Assembly: GCA_028875245.1 (NCBI GenBank)
Contig: JAPPEU010000025.1
Coordinates: 62,001-126,000, forward strand
Length of the DNA stretch: 64,000 nucleotides
Direction: 5' to 3'
Source: Chloroflexota bacterium
GTDB taxonomy: Bacteria; Chloroflexota; Anaerolineae; Aggregatilineales; Phototrophicaceae
Positions within the stretch are counted from its first letter, which is position 1. Each line of letters starts with the position of its first letter. The translations under genes and the position numbers were made by a program. This document shows, in pieces, positions 37,094-45,281 of the stretch. The notes below the pieces were generated by a model that was not told the origin of the DNA, did no database searches, and saw only the letters and a list, made by a program, of their open reading frames with translations.

Positions 37094-37160
37094 TCGCTTT
37101 GCTCCTTCTGTGCTAGTCTGCGAATCATTTCCCTCGGCCATTCACCGCAATTGCGCAATC

Positions 37161-37187
37161 AAAAAAGCCAACCGCTGCGGGTTGACT
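37161..37187 (-). terminator. Intrinsic terminator within the sulfurtransferase leader
   Basis: On the minus strand AGTCAACC pairs with GGTTGGCT (8 bp with one G-T pair) around the loop CGCAGC and leads straight into six T residues. It lies about 30 bases after the predicted transcription start and 68 bases before the sulfurtransferase ATG. It would therefore end most transcripts from that promoter unless the hairpin is prevented. It could also terminate the gene at 37399-37794, but that stop codon is 212 bases away. Confidence 0.7.
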
Positions 37188-37222
37188 CCTTGGTGGCGAA
37201 TAACCAAAATCGTTGCGCACCA

Positions 37223-37250
37223 ATCATACCCGCCTAGCGGTCGGTGTGAA
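37223..37250 (-). promoter_or_regulatory. Promoter for the sulfurtransferase leader
   Basis: On the minus strand TTCACA (37250-37245) and TATGAT (37228-37223) are spaced by 16 bases. Transcription would begin near 37216. The rest of the gap to 37398 shows no gene. Confidence 0.55.
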
Positions 37251-37398
37251 TACAACAAGGGTTCGCGGCGGGGCCGCGCTTGATTGATTTGCGCATATCT
37301 GTACGCTACCACAGCAGGCGCGGGATTTCAAGTAGCTTTGGGCGCTATGAAGTTGTGAATTCTGTGCAGGCGGCAGCTTTGCCTTACCCGCAAAAAAC

Positions 37399-37794
37399 TC
37401 AGGGGAAATTGGGAAAATCCAGCGATGCGCTGAGATCGTCAAGGCAGAGCAGACAGTGTTCCAGCTTCAGGGAAATATGCACATCCGCCGGAAGAGAAAT
37501 ATCAAATTTGCCGCGGCCGATGCTGCCGACCAGGGGCTTGCGCCGGGCGATGACGTAAACGCCCGCTTCGTCCTGTTCGGTTGCCAACTGCCAGCCGAAG
37601 CCCGCAACCAGCTCGATCTTCGCGGATATTTCTTGGCCGTCCTGCCGGGCGAGGCGGATATCAGCGTATTCCGCCTGGAGATAGAAGGTCGCGCCGCTGG
37701 CAACCTCCCAGTTGTAGCGCCGGGCGTCAATCGCCAGTTCGCGCGCGGCGCCGGCGAGCTTGAGCGCTTTCCGCAGGTTGTCCCGCAGTCGCAT
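37399..37794 (-). CDS. Unknown 131-residue protein
   Basis: It starts at the ATG at 37794, which overlaps the stop codon of the aminotransferase gene (ATGA), so the two are translationally coupled. The N-terminal 25 residues are basic and helical (MRLRDNLRKALKLAGAAREL). The rest looks like a beta-sandwich (ATFYLQAEYADIRLARQDGQ, FDISLPADVHISLKLEHCLL). That pattern resembles adhesin-like or DUF4097-type domains, but the match is too weak to name. It has no signal peptide. Confidence 0.6.
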   Translation of the reverse strand: MRLRDNLRKALKLAGAARELAIDARRYNWEVASGATFYLQAEYADIRLARQDGQEISAKIELVAGFGWQLATEQDEAGVYVIARRKPLVGSIGRGKFDISLPADVHISLKLEHCLLCLDDLSASLDFPNFP

Positions 37795-38621
37795 CACAAT
37801 TCTTCCAGATGCGCTTCGACCCACTGTTGATAGGCTTCGCGAAGGGCAAAAGTTTTGGATCCAACGCGCCCATCGCCGATCGCGATCCTGTCAAGCTCGA
37901 CGACCGGGATGATGCCGCGGCTGCTGCTGCTCAGGAACATCTCACTGAAATGGTCGGCGTCGGCCATGTTTGCCGCTTCCATCCGCAGCGGCACGATTCC
38001 GGCGCAGACTTCACGCAAGATCAGCCGCGAGATGCCGGCCAGGACGCCGCTTCCCGCGGTGTGGAGCGCGCCGTCAAGCAGGACGTAGACATTGCTCGAC
38101 GCGCCCTCGAGCAGGTTTCCCTGCGAATCCAGCAGAAAAACTTCGTAGATCCCGGCCGGTTTCGCCGCTTCAAGCGCCCGGCGCCGGTGCATCCAGCCGC
38201 TGGATTTCGAGGCCGGGTTCTTGCGAATGGCGGTTGAGGTCTGGCAGCGCGCGCCATTCGCGATCAGGCTGGGGCTGGGCGGCTGGTACGGTTCGATCGA
38301 CAAGATCAATTCTTCCGGCGCCTTGGCCGCGGCTGAGATTCGAAACCGGACATCGCCATAATCGGCTTCAAGAATCAGCGCGCGCAGGGCGGCTTTCAAT
38401 TGAGACCGGTCGTATGCGAGCGGGATGCGCTCGCGCCGCGCTGAATCTTCGAGACGGTCCAAATGCGCGTCCAGCAGCAAGGTCTGCGTGAGTTTGTAAG
38501 TATTGCTTACGGTGTAGACACCTTCGCGGGGTTCATGCCTGGCCGCGTCCTGCAAGCTGTTCGCATTTATTTCAAGGTCAAACAGACCTTGCCCGGTGAG
38601 CCGCTTAATTGTTGCGGGCAT
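37794..38621 (-). CDS. Class IV aminotransferase / aminodeoxychorismate lyase-like
   Basis: A 275-residue PLP enzyme of fold type IV. Features are the N-terminal block (DARHEPREG-like, GVYTVSNTYKLTQTLLLDAHLDRLEDSAR), the presumed cofactor Lys in PASKSSGWMHRR, GNLLEGASSNVYVLLDG, and LAGISRLILREVC. ASSNVYV with its preceding Glu is the usual phosphate-binding region. Branched-chain or D-amino-acid transamination and 4-amino-4-deoxychorismate lysis are the main options. It begins 12 bases from the TIM-barrel gene stop and couples to the downstream gene by ATGA. Confidence 0.82.
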   Translation of the reverse strand: MPATIKRLTGQGLFDLEINANSLQDAARHEPREGVYTVSNTYKLTQTLLLDAHLDRLEDSARRERIPLAYDRSQLKAALRALILEADYGDVRFRISAAAKAPEELILSIEPYQPPSPSLIANGARCQTSTAIRKNPASKSSGWMHRRRALEAAKPAGIYEVFLLDSQGNLLEGASSNVYVLLDGALHTAGSGVLAGISRLILREVCAGIVPLRMEAANMADADHFSEMFLSSSSRGIIPVVELDRIAIGDGRVGSKTFALREAYQQWVEAHLEEL

Positions 38622-38633
38622 ATTCGGCTTCGG

Positions 38634-39824
38634 CTACCGCTGCAGCCACATGTCGCGGAAGGTATTCCACTCGGATTGGCTGAGCTGATCATCGGAATAA
38701 ATGGCGATGCCCGTCAACTGCTTGTGCTGTTCTTCGTCCAGCCGGCGCAAGCCCTCGCGGACGCCATCAAGGGCGTTGGCCATCGTTTCGATTGTCGGGT
38801 TGTGCGCCGAGCTGGCGCCGCCGTAATTGGGAATGCTGACCAGCACACCTGTTGATGAGTCCGATTCCTCAATATAAGTTTCAACGTGGTAGGCCACCCA
38901 ATTGATGTAGTCGAGCGGCTTCTGTCGATAACTTTGGTACATGAGCAGGACGACCTCATCGACGGAAACCAAAAGGCGTCGCTTGAAGCTGGCCGACCAC
39001 ATCGTTCCCGGCGCGATTGATTCGAGATTCTGGAGTCGACGATCCGGCGGCGTTAAATCCGCGGTGACGGCGACGGCAAGCGGGACATCCCGGCCCACCG
39101 CGGCGCGCACTTGCTGAATCAAGCGTATGAGATCGCTGTTGTCGCTGAACAGCGGCTTTACATCAAGCAGCAGGCCATCGAATCCAAGCTGTGTAACCAA
39201 GAGTCGGCAGAAATCGGCGATATTGCTGTGAAGATCGCTGTCGTCAAGGCGATAGCTGTCGACATTGTCCAGGTGCGCCCAGATCTCGATCCAGGCGAAG
39301 ACTCTCATGTCGCTGTGCTTGCTCTTGAATGCCGTCACGAAGTCCGCGACTTCCGATCTGGACTCCATGAAGCTCAGATTGCCCTGAGGAGCGCCCGACC
39401 AGCGATTGTCTATACTCAGAGAACTGGCATAGGCGTAGGCTTTTCCAATCTGATGTTCCGCCAGCCGATCGGTGAAGTCGCGTATCTGGCTGTCTTCAAG
39501 GTCGCCATAGGTCCAGGCCTGATCCAGCCAGATCGCGTTGTTGAGGGGCAGGGATTCCGGACTGCGAAGGGCGAGCGCAGCGGCGACCGCGCCCACAATT
39601 ATCAAGACGCCGGCGCCCGCGCCCACTCGCCGGCGGTTCCGCGGCGCCAGCAGGGCCGAGAGCCGAATCGCCCGGCGCTGGCCGAGATGGCCGCCTTTGC
39701 CTTTGCCAACTTGCTGCTCGCTGAACGATGCGCGGAATCGCGCCAGTACAAGCGCGATTCTTGAAAGAATCGAAAGCCGTCCGCTAGTCGCATTCTTTGG
39801 GGCTGAATCGTCGGATAATGACAT
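38634..39824 (-). CDS. Membrane-anchored TIM-barrel glycosidase-like protein
   Basis: A 396-residue protein starting at the ATG at 39824 (MSLSDDSAPK). A basic cytoplasmic tail of about 75 residues is followed by one membrane segment (GAGAGVLIIVGAVAAALAL), placing the rest outside. The outer part resembles a (beta/alpha)8 barrel of the glycosyl-hydrolase type. Strands include MRVFAWIEIWAHLD, LGFDGLLLDVKPL (the position of a catalytic acid), VPLAVAVTADLTP, and VDEVVLLMYQSYR. I do not assign a family number. It is adjacent to the aminotransferase gene on the same strand. Confidence 0.7.
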   Translation of the reverse strand: MSLSDDSAPKNATSGRLSILSRIALVLARFRASFSEQQVGKGKGGHLGQRRAIRLSALLAPRNRRRVGAGAGVLIIVGAVAAALALRSPESLPLNNAIWLDQAWTYGDLEDSQIRDFTDRLAEHQIGKAYAYASSLSIDNRWSGAPQGNLSFMESRSEVADFVTAFKSKHSDMRVFAWIEIWAHLDNVDSYRLDDSDLHSNIADFCRLLVTQLGFDGLLLDVKPLFSDNSDLIRLIQQVRAAVGRDVPLAVAVTADLTPPDRRLQNLESIAPGTMWSASFKRRLLVSVDEVVLLMYQSYRQKPLDYINWVAYHVETYIEESDSSTGVLVSIPNYGGASSAHNPTIETMANALDGVREGLRRLDEEQHKQLTGIAIYSDDQLSQSEWNTFRDMWLQR

Positions 39825-39944
39825 AGATATGCGCACAGGATAATTGAACGTATGACGCGACTCTATCTTAGCACAAGACTGTTCGCAGGGATGCTCAAGT
39901 CGCTTCAGTTGGAAGTGTATCCCTTTCGGTGGAAACAAAAAAAC

Positions 39945-40036
39945 TTTACCACCGAGGACACCGAGAAAATCGAGGACACTGAGAAACGTAGACTATATGC
40001 AATTTCTTTGTGTCCTTCTTTCCTTTGTGGTGAAAA
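39945..40036. repeat. 92-bp element with TTTACCACCGAGGACAC-type inverted ends
   Basis: The left end, TTTACCACCGAGGACAC from 39945, and the reverse complement of the right end, TTTTCACCACAAAGGAAAG at 40018-40036, are imperfect terminal inverted repeats. The unit GAGGACAC recurs inside. A related half element, TCACCACAGAGGAAACGAGG read on the minus strand, lies at 56401-56440. It occupies the gap between the TIM-barrel and dgkA genes. Confidence 0.6.
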
Positions 40037-40067
40037 TCAATTTCCACCGACTTCGATACACTACCCT

Positions 40068-40517
40068 TCAGTTGCTTGCGGCGCTCGCGAGCAGCTTGGC
40101 CGCCAGGGGCGGTCCCAGCATCAGCGCGCCGACCAGGAGGGCGACAACTGCCGCGATGAGCACCGCCGCCGCCGCCACGTCCTTGGCCACTTTCGCCATC
40201 GGATGAAGCTCGTTCACTTGCAAATTGACGGTCGCTTCAATAGCCGCGTTTATGAACTCCGCCACCCAGACGCCGCCCATCGTGAGAATCAAAATCGCCC
40301 AGTCTCCCGCGTCGATGTCCAGCCATAAGCCAGCCGCTACCACAGCCGAGGACGCCAGCAACTGAATTCGCGTGTTTTTCTGGCGCCGCAGCATGTATAG
40401 GCAGCCGGATAATGCGTAAGCGAAACTGTGGAGGCGATCGGGACTGGTGATCGGGCTGTGTCGAGCAGGGTCGATTTTCGCGGTGCTGCGAATCTGGCGC
40501 CAAACACCCTTAATCAT
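40068..40517 (-). CDS. dgkA: Diacylglycerol/undecaprenol kinase
   Basis: A 149-residue small membrane kinase of the DgkA/UndK group that phosphorylates undecaprenol or diacylglycerol with ATP. Three membrane segments are present. The conserved block is EFINAAIEATVNLQVNELHP followed by MAKVAKDVAAAAVL, corresponding to the ExNTAIE...HxxAKxAKDxAAGAV pattern with Ala in place of Gly. The ATG at 40517 overlaps the end of ybeY by 8 bases. The order PgpH-like, ybeY, dgkA is also known from Firmicutes. Confidence 0.88.
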   Translation of the reverse strand: MIKGVWRQIRSTAKIDPARHSPITSPDRLHSFAYALSGCLYMLRRQKNTRIQLLASSAVVAAGLWLDIDAGDWAILILTMGGVWVAEFINAAIEATVNLQVNELHPMAKVAKDVAAAAVLIAAVVALLVGALMLGPPLAAKLLASAASN

Positions 40518-40995
40518 GTTTGATGTTCCCGTAGACATCGACAACCGAGGCGCTAATGCCGGCGGCATGCAGCGCGCGTTCCTGCGCCGACCACATTTTG
40601 CTCATGGCCGTTGACGAGTCGTGTTCATAGCCCAGGAGATGCAATGTACCATGAATGACCAGCAGGCAAAGCACGTCGCTGAGGGCGGCGCCCAAGCCCT
40701 CAACCTGGGCCGACACATAATCATGCGCGACAATTATGTCGCCAAGATATGGCCTGTTCTCTGCGATCGTGGCCGGCGCCGTCGCCGCTGGAAACGCGAG
40801 AACATCAGTTGGGCCAGCCGCCTGGCGGTATTCCGCGTTCAGCGAGGCCACGGTCCTTGAATCGGTGAGCACGATGGACAGGCTGCCGTCTCGATGCTCA
40901 GGATGCGCGGCCAATACGGCGGCGGCGGCCCGCGCGAGGCGCGCCGAATCTACGGGATAGCGGCCGGGATTCTGCAGAATGACGCCATCGCTCAA
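40510..40995 (-). CDS. ybeY: Endoribonuclease YbeY
   Basis: A 161-residue zinc endoribonuclease needed for 16S rRNA 3'-end maturation and ribosome quality control. The metal-binding motif is HGTLHLLGYEHD (HxxxHxxGYxH). LGDIIVAHDYV and TDVLAFP are further family blocks. The start overlaps the PgpH-like stop (ATGA) and the end overlaps dgkA by 8 bases, so translation is coupled across all three. Confidence 0.94.
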   Translation of the reverse strand: MSDGVILQNPGRYPVDSARLARAAAAVLAAHPEHRDGSLSIVLTDSRTVASLNAEYRQAAGPTDVLAFPAATAPATIAENRPYLGDIIVAHDYVSAQVEGLGAALSDVLCLLVIHGTLHLLGYEHDSSTAMSKMWSAQERALHAAGISASVVDVYGNIKHD

Positions 40996-43454
40996 GAGCT
41001 CGTATCCGCTTCTGTGGGATTTGCGCCTTTATCGGCGGGCTTGGCTGTTCTGTTGCCGTTGCGTTTGGGCAGCGGCGGGACCTCAAACAGAGGTTCGTCG
41101 TCCTCCATTATCATGGAAACGCTGTCGTCTTCCGTTTGCCGAGCGGGCTCTGCCGGAGATGCCGCGTCAACCGAATCGGCGGCGCTTGCGGTCGGCCTGC
41201 CGTCGTCATGCGGAATGATGGCGCCCGCTATTCGCGCGCCGTCAAGTTTGGCGTCGTTGTTTCCGGAGTTGGCGCCCGGTTCCAAGTCTAAACGCAGCGT
41301 GCGCGTTCCATTGCTGGGCTGGGCTTCAGGCTCCGGCGCGCGCACCGCCTTGGCATAATCGATGCGTGGATGAAACAGGCCGCGGAAGATATCGATAAAG
41401 GTCGCCTCGATTTTCCGCAGATCGTTCAGCGTCAGCATGGAGGCGTCCAACTGCCCTTTGTTTCGCTTGTCTTCAATGATCCCGTGCACGAGTTTGGCGA
41501 TATCCGTGTTGCTCTTTGGCATGACCGCGCGTATGGCCGATTCACAGCTGTCCGCCATCATCAGAATCGCGGTTTCACGGCTTTGCGGCACGGGCCCGGG
41601 ATAAGAGAAATCGGCTGGGTCAACAGCATCTTCATCGCCCGATTCGGCCAGGGCCCGTTGGTAAAAGACGAAGACCTGCGTCGTGCCATGGTGCTCTCGA
41701 ATGAACTCCCTGATGCGATTGGGCAAATTATATTTCTTGGCGATCTGATCGCCAGCGATCACGTGGTTGATGATGATATCCGCGCTGCGGTAGGGATCCC
41801 CCAGCGCATCATGCGGGTTATGGATATGCTGTTGGTTTTCCGTGAAGAAATAGGGATTGGTCATTTTTCCGATGTCGTGATAAAGCGCGGCGACGTGTGT
41901 CATCTGCGCATCGGCGCCGATCGCGTCCGCCGCCTGTTCCGCCAGGTTCGCCACTTGCAGCGAATGCTGGTAAGTGCCGGGCGCCTCGCGCAGCAGGCGT
42001 TGCAGCAGCGGTTTGCTCGGCTGGCTCAAGTCCATCAATTTGAATGGCGTCGCCAGGTTAAAGAGCACGGTGAGCGCATACATGACGCCGAAGGAAGTGG
42101 TCGGGGCGATCAAGACGCCGCTGAAGAAGGCCTGCGCCACGCTCGTCGCGTCGCGGCCGTCAAAGCCGACCTGAAGCGCAAAGATCGCCACCACGGCGGC
42201 GTTCGCCAGGCCGACGAATAGACCGGCGATGAAGTAATTGTTCAAGCGGCCGGCATTGCGCAGCGTCAAGATGGCGCCGATGTTGCCAGCTGCGATCAAA
42301 CTTGCGATTTCGAGCGACGGTCCCCGGCTGAGCAGCCCGCCCAGAAAAGCGAAACCGATTGCCCCTATCATTGCAAGATTCGGTGAGCTGATGGCGACAT
42401 ACACGATGCCAAGCGCGGCCGCCGGCATCAGATAGATATTGGCGATCCCAAACATGCGCATGGCCGCCAGCGCGACAAGAAACAGGACGGCGATCAGGAT
42501 CAGGTCCCGCTGCCCGTTATGAATGAGCTGGGCTTCAAAACGGCTTATGTACAAGCCAAGAAGCACGACGACCAAGGCGCTTGCCAGCAGGGCGCGCGCG
42601 ATATGAGCGCCGCGGTCGCCGGTGCGGGCGAGCAGGCCCAGTTCTTGCAGCGCTTCCAGCGACAGGCTGTCGATTGGCTGATTGGCCGGCGCGACCGTCT
42701 GCCCGGCGATGAACTGCCTTTGCTGCGCTTCAACATTATCGAGCGCCTCAGCGCGGTCAATGGCCGTTTGTTCCGGATTTTCAAAGGTGTTCGCTCGGAT
42801 GACATCGGCGGTGATCAGCGTGACGATTTGGCCCTCTTGCGGGGTCAAGCGCAGGCTGACCTGGGTCGGAAGCTGCTCGCGGGCTTTTTTGAGGTCGGCG
42901 GCGCGGATTTCCTCGCGCATGACCCGCTCCAGAACCGAGATTATCTCGCTGCGCACTTGCAGCCAACTTTCCTCCGGCAATTGCAGGATGGCGACGATGG
43001 CATCGTCGTTTTCATGCAGCTGCAAGGATGTTATCGCTTTGATATCGGCAATCTGGCGTTCCAGGGAGGCGTATGAGTCTCCACGCACATTGTCAATGTA
43101 TTCGAGAATTTTTTCGGTCAATTCGCGCTGCTGCCTGGCGACGTTGGGGTCGGGCGGGTAAAAGACCGGCGGCGCCTGGCTCAAGACATTGGCCCGTTCC
43201 TGTTCGGTGAGAATTTCACTGACGAAGGATCGTTCCTCGCGCGCGATGATGTCTTCTGTCGGCACCGAGCCCATCTTCAGATTGGCTACACTGTTGAAGT
43301 CTAGGAATATGTCATCAAAGGCCACGATCAAGGTGCAGCAGAGGGCAAAGCTGACAGCGGCGAGCAGCATAAGCGTGAAGCGCAGAGCCGCCTGCGTCCA
43401 ACCGGGCTCGATATTGAAACGCTCATCGAGCATGTCTGAGAATTGGAGGATCAC
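40992..43454 (-). CDS. 7TM-HD phosphohydrolase (PgpH-like c-di-AMP phosphodiesterase)
   Basis: An 820-residue membrane protein with the architecture of PgpH. One N-terminal membrane segment is followed by an extracytoplasmic 7TMR-HDED domain (about 70-265). A seven-helix membrane block then runs from about 290 to 480, followed by a cytoplasmic HD domain. The HD domain has LPHSLQVANLAEQ-type His (here TYQHSLQVANLAEQ) and LYHDIGKMTNPYFF. A disordered tail of over 120 residues rich in Asp, Pro and Glu ends the protein and is longer than usual. PgpH breaks down cyclic di-AMP. The GTG at 43454 lies 4 bases after the yqeY-like stop. An ATG seven codons downstream is possible. Confidence 0.9.
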   Translation of the reverse strand: MILQFSDMLDERFNIEPGWTQAALRFTLMLLAAVSFALCCTLIVAFDDIFLDFNSVANLKMGSVPTEDIIAREERSFVSEILTEQERANVLSQAPPVFYPPDPNVARQQRELTEKILEYIDNVRGDSYASLERQIADIKAITSLQLHENDDAIVAILQLPEESWLQVRSEIISVLERVMREEIRAADLKKAREQLPTQVSLRLTPQEGQIVTLITADVIRANTFENPEQTAIDRAEALDNVEAQQRQFIAGQTVAPANQPIDSLSLEALQELGLLARTGDRGAHIARALLASALVVVLLGLYISRFEAQLIHNGQRDLILIAVLFLVALAAMRMFGIANIYLMPAAALGIVYVAISSPNLAMIGAIGFAFLGGLLSRGPSLEIASLIAAGNIGAILTLRNAGRLNNYFIAGLFVGLANAAVVAIFALQVGFDGRDATSVAQAFFSGVLIAPTTSFGVMYALTVLFNLATPFKLMDLSQPSKPLLQRLLREAPGTYQHSLQVANLAEQAADAIGADAQMTHVAALYHDIGKMTNPYFFTENQQHIHNPHDALGDPYRSADIIINHVIAGDQIAKKYNLPNRIREFIREHHGTTQVFVFYQRALAESGDEDAVDPADFSYPGPVPQSRETAILMMADSCESAIRAVMPKSNTDIAKLVHGIIEDKRNKGQLDASMLTLNDLRKIEATFIDIFRGLFHPRIDYAKAVRAPEPEAQPSNGTRTLRLDLEPGANSGNNDAKLDGARIAGAIIPHDDGRPTASAADSVDAASPAEPARQTEDDSVSMIMEDDEPLFEVPPLPKRNGNRTAKPADKGANPTEADTSS

Positions 43455-43458
43455 CGCG

Positions 43459-43905
43459 CTAGCTCAGCATCTCTCTCACAATTGCGTTCACGATGTTGCC
43501 ATCGGCCAATCCCTGGACTTTGGGCATCACCGCTCGCATGACCTGTCCGATATCTTTCATCGAAGCGGCGCCAACTTCGGATATGGCGGCTTGTATGATG
43601 GGCTTCAATTCTTCTCGGGTCAGCTGCCGCGGCAGGAACTCCTCAGTAAGCGCCAGTTCAAATCGCTCGGGGGCGGCATCGTCGCTGCGCCCAGCCGCTT
43701 CAAGCTCGCTGATCGTTTCTCGGCGTTTCTTCGCCTCCTTGCGCAGGATATCCAGGATGGCGTCGTCATCGAGTTCCGTTCGCCGGTCGACTTCCGCTTG
43801 CTTGATAGCGCTCTGCAAGAGGCGAATGGCGTTCCGCCGATCGCTGTCTTTCGCTTTCATCGCTTGCTTGAGCGCTGTCTGCAATTCGTATTTCAGATTC
43901 TTCAT
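43459..43905 (-). CDS. GatB/YqeY domain protein
   Basis: A 148-residue YqeY-like protein. The block MKNLKYELQTALKQAMKAKD at the start and the pattern LTREELKPIIQAAISEVGAA, then MKDIGQVMRAVMPKVQGLAD, match the family. That family shares the tail domain of the GatB amidotransferase subunit, which binds tRNA. The start is the ATG at 43905, since earlier codons in the frame are not protein-like. In Firmicutes yqeY follows mtaB and rpsU. Here mtaB precedes it directly, with a 92-base gap and no rpsU. Confidence 0.9.
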   Translation of the reverse strand: MKNLKYELQTALKQAMKAKDSDRRNAIRLLQSAIKQAEVDRRTELDDDAILDILRKEAKKRRETISELEAAGRSDDAAPERFELALTEEFLPRQLTREELKPIIQAAISEVGAASMKDIGQVMRAVMPKVQGLADGNIVNAIVREMLS

Positions 43906-43997
43906 ATCAGGATGCTCGTGAATCAGGCCATTGATGCAGGTGTCGGCACAGCGCCTTGCCAGCAAGCGTCGCTCGCCCCAGCGCATGATACGGCCGC

Positions 43998-45281
43998 TCA
44001 GCGCGGTAAAACCTCTTTCACTGTACCATGAATCGCGCCGTCGGTATACGCGCCGAGTTGAGTTGCGGTGATGGTGTTCGTCAAGTTGCGCGGATGAACG
44101 CAGCGAACGCGCATATAGTTGTCTGTGTAGCCGCTGATGGTGAAGCCGCGCGGCGTCGCGCCATCCACCTGTTCCCAAAGCACCTCGCCCTCCGTGCCGC
44201 AGAGATCGGCCGCAAAGCGCGCTTCCATACGCCGGGACAAAGCGCGCAGCCGCCCGCTGCGGGCTTTCTTGTCGCCGTCGCTCACCTGGTTTCTCATGCG
44301 GCTGGCCGGCGTGCCCGGCCGACTGCTGTAGCGGAAGACATGCAATCCCGCGAAGTCCATTTCGCGAATGAACCTTTCGGACTCATCGAATTCCTCGTCC
44401 GTTTCCCCGGGGAAGCCGACGATGACATCGGTAGTCAGGCGCAAGGCGGGAATGCTGGCGCGGGCCGACGCGAGCAGATCGCGGAATTGCCGCTGGCTTG
44501 TGTGACGCCGCATCCGTTTCAGGGTACGGTCGCAGCCGCTCTGCAAGGGCAAGTGCAAATGACGACACAGGCGACGATCCCCCCAAAGGCTGAAAAAGCC
44601 GGGCGCCAGGTCCCATGGCTCCAGGGATGACAGCCGAATGCGCGGCATGTCTGTGTCGCGGAGCAGCGCTCGCACGAGCTGGCTCAAGCCGGCTCGCTCG
44701 CCCAGGTCATGGCCATAACTGCCGAGATGGACGCCCGTCAGCACGATCTCCTGATAACCGGCTGCCTGTAGATAATTGACTTCGCGCAGGACCTCGCTGA
44801 TGGGGCGGCTGCGGCCGGCGCCGCGCGCAATCGTGGTGACGCAAAAGGTGCAGGCCTGGTCACAGCCATCTTGTACTTTGACGAAGGCGCGGGTCCTGCC
44901 AAATGGGGCCTCGCGTTCCAATGGCTCGCTGTCAAAGATATCGATTCCTTCGCCCGTTATCTGCGAAACCAGCTGTGATTTGCCGGCGTTATCCACCACG
45001 CGCCGCACACCCGGCAAGCGCCCGATTTCCTGAGGCGCAAGCTGCGCGTAACAGCCGGTGACGGTCGTTTCGCCCTTGGGGTTTGCCCGGTGGAAATCTC
45101 GAATCAACTTGCGGCTTGTTTTGGCCGCCTCGCTGGTCACCGCGCAGGTATTGATGATGAAATGATCGGCCTCGGCGGCTGAATCGACAATTTCGTGGCC
45201 GAGGGCGCTCAGCTGCCGCGCCATCGCGTCGATCTCACTTTGGTTTAGGCGGCAGCCCACCATGCGCAGCTGCGTTTTCAT
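43998..45281 (-). CDS. mtaB: tRNA t6A37 methylthiotransferase MtaB
   Basis: A 427-residue radical-SAM enzyme that adds a methylthio group to t6A37 of tRNAs decoding ANN codons. The N-terminal MTTase domain includes MVGCRLNQSEIDAM and INTCAVTSEA. The radical SAM cluster motif is CDQACTFCVTTIARG (CxxxCxxC). GVHLGSYG and LHLPLQSGCDRTLKRMRR are further conserved blocks, and a TRAM-type domain closes the protein. The ATG is joined to the stop codon of the upstream gene by ATGA. Confidence 0.95.
   Translation of the reverse strand: MKTQLRMVGCRLNQSEIDAMARQLSALGHEIVDSAAEADHFIINTCAVTSEAAKTSRKLIRDFHRANPKGETTVTGCYAQLAPQEIGRLPGVRRVVDNAGKSQLVSQITGEGIDIFDSEPLEREAPFGRTRAFVKVQDGCDQACTFCVTTIARGAGRSRPISEVLREVNYLQAAGYQEIVLTGVHLGSYGHDLGERAGLSQLVRALLRDTDMPRIRLSSLEPWDLAPGFFSLWGDRRLCRHLHLPLQSGCDRTLKRMRRHTSQRQFRDLLASARASIPALRLTTDVIVGFPGETDEEFDESERFIREMDFAGLHVFRYSSRPGTPASRMRNQVSDGDKKARSGRLRALSRRMEARFAADLCGTEGEVLWEQVDGATPRGFTISGYTDNYMRVRCVHPRNLTNTITATQLGAYTDGAIHGTVKEVLPR

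Noticed and set aside
37161-37228. 22-codon frame that starts in the -10 element of the sulfurtransferase promoter and ends right after the terminator
   Set aside because: Its ATG would lie upstream of the predicted RNA start, no ribosome binding site precedes it, and it lacks Cys or Met codons that a sulfur leader peptide would need.
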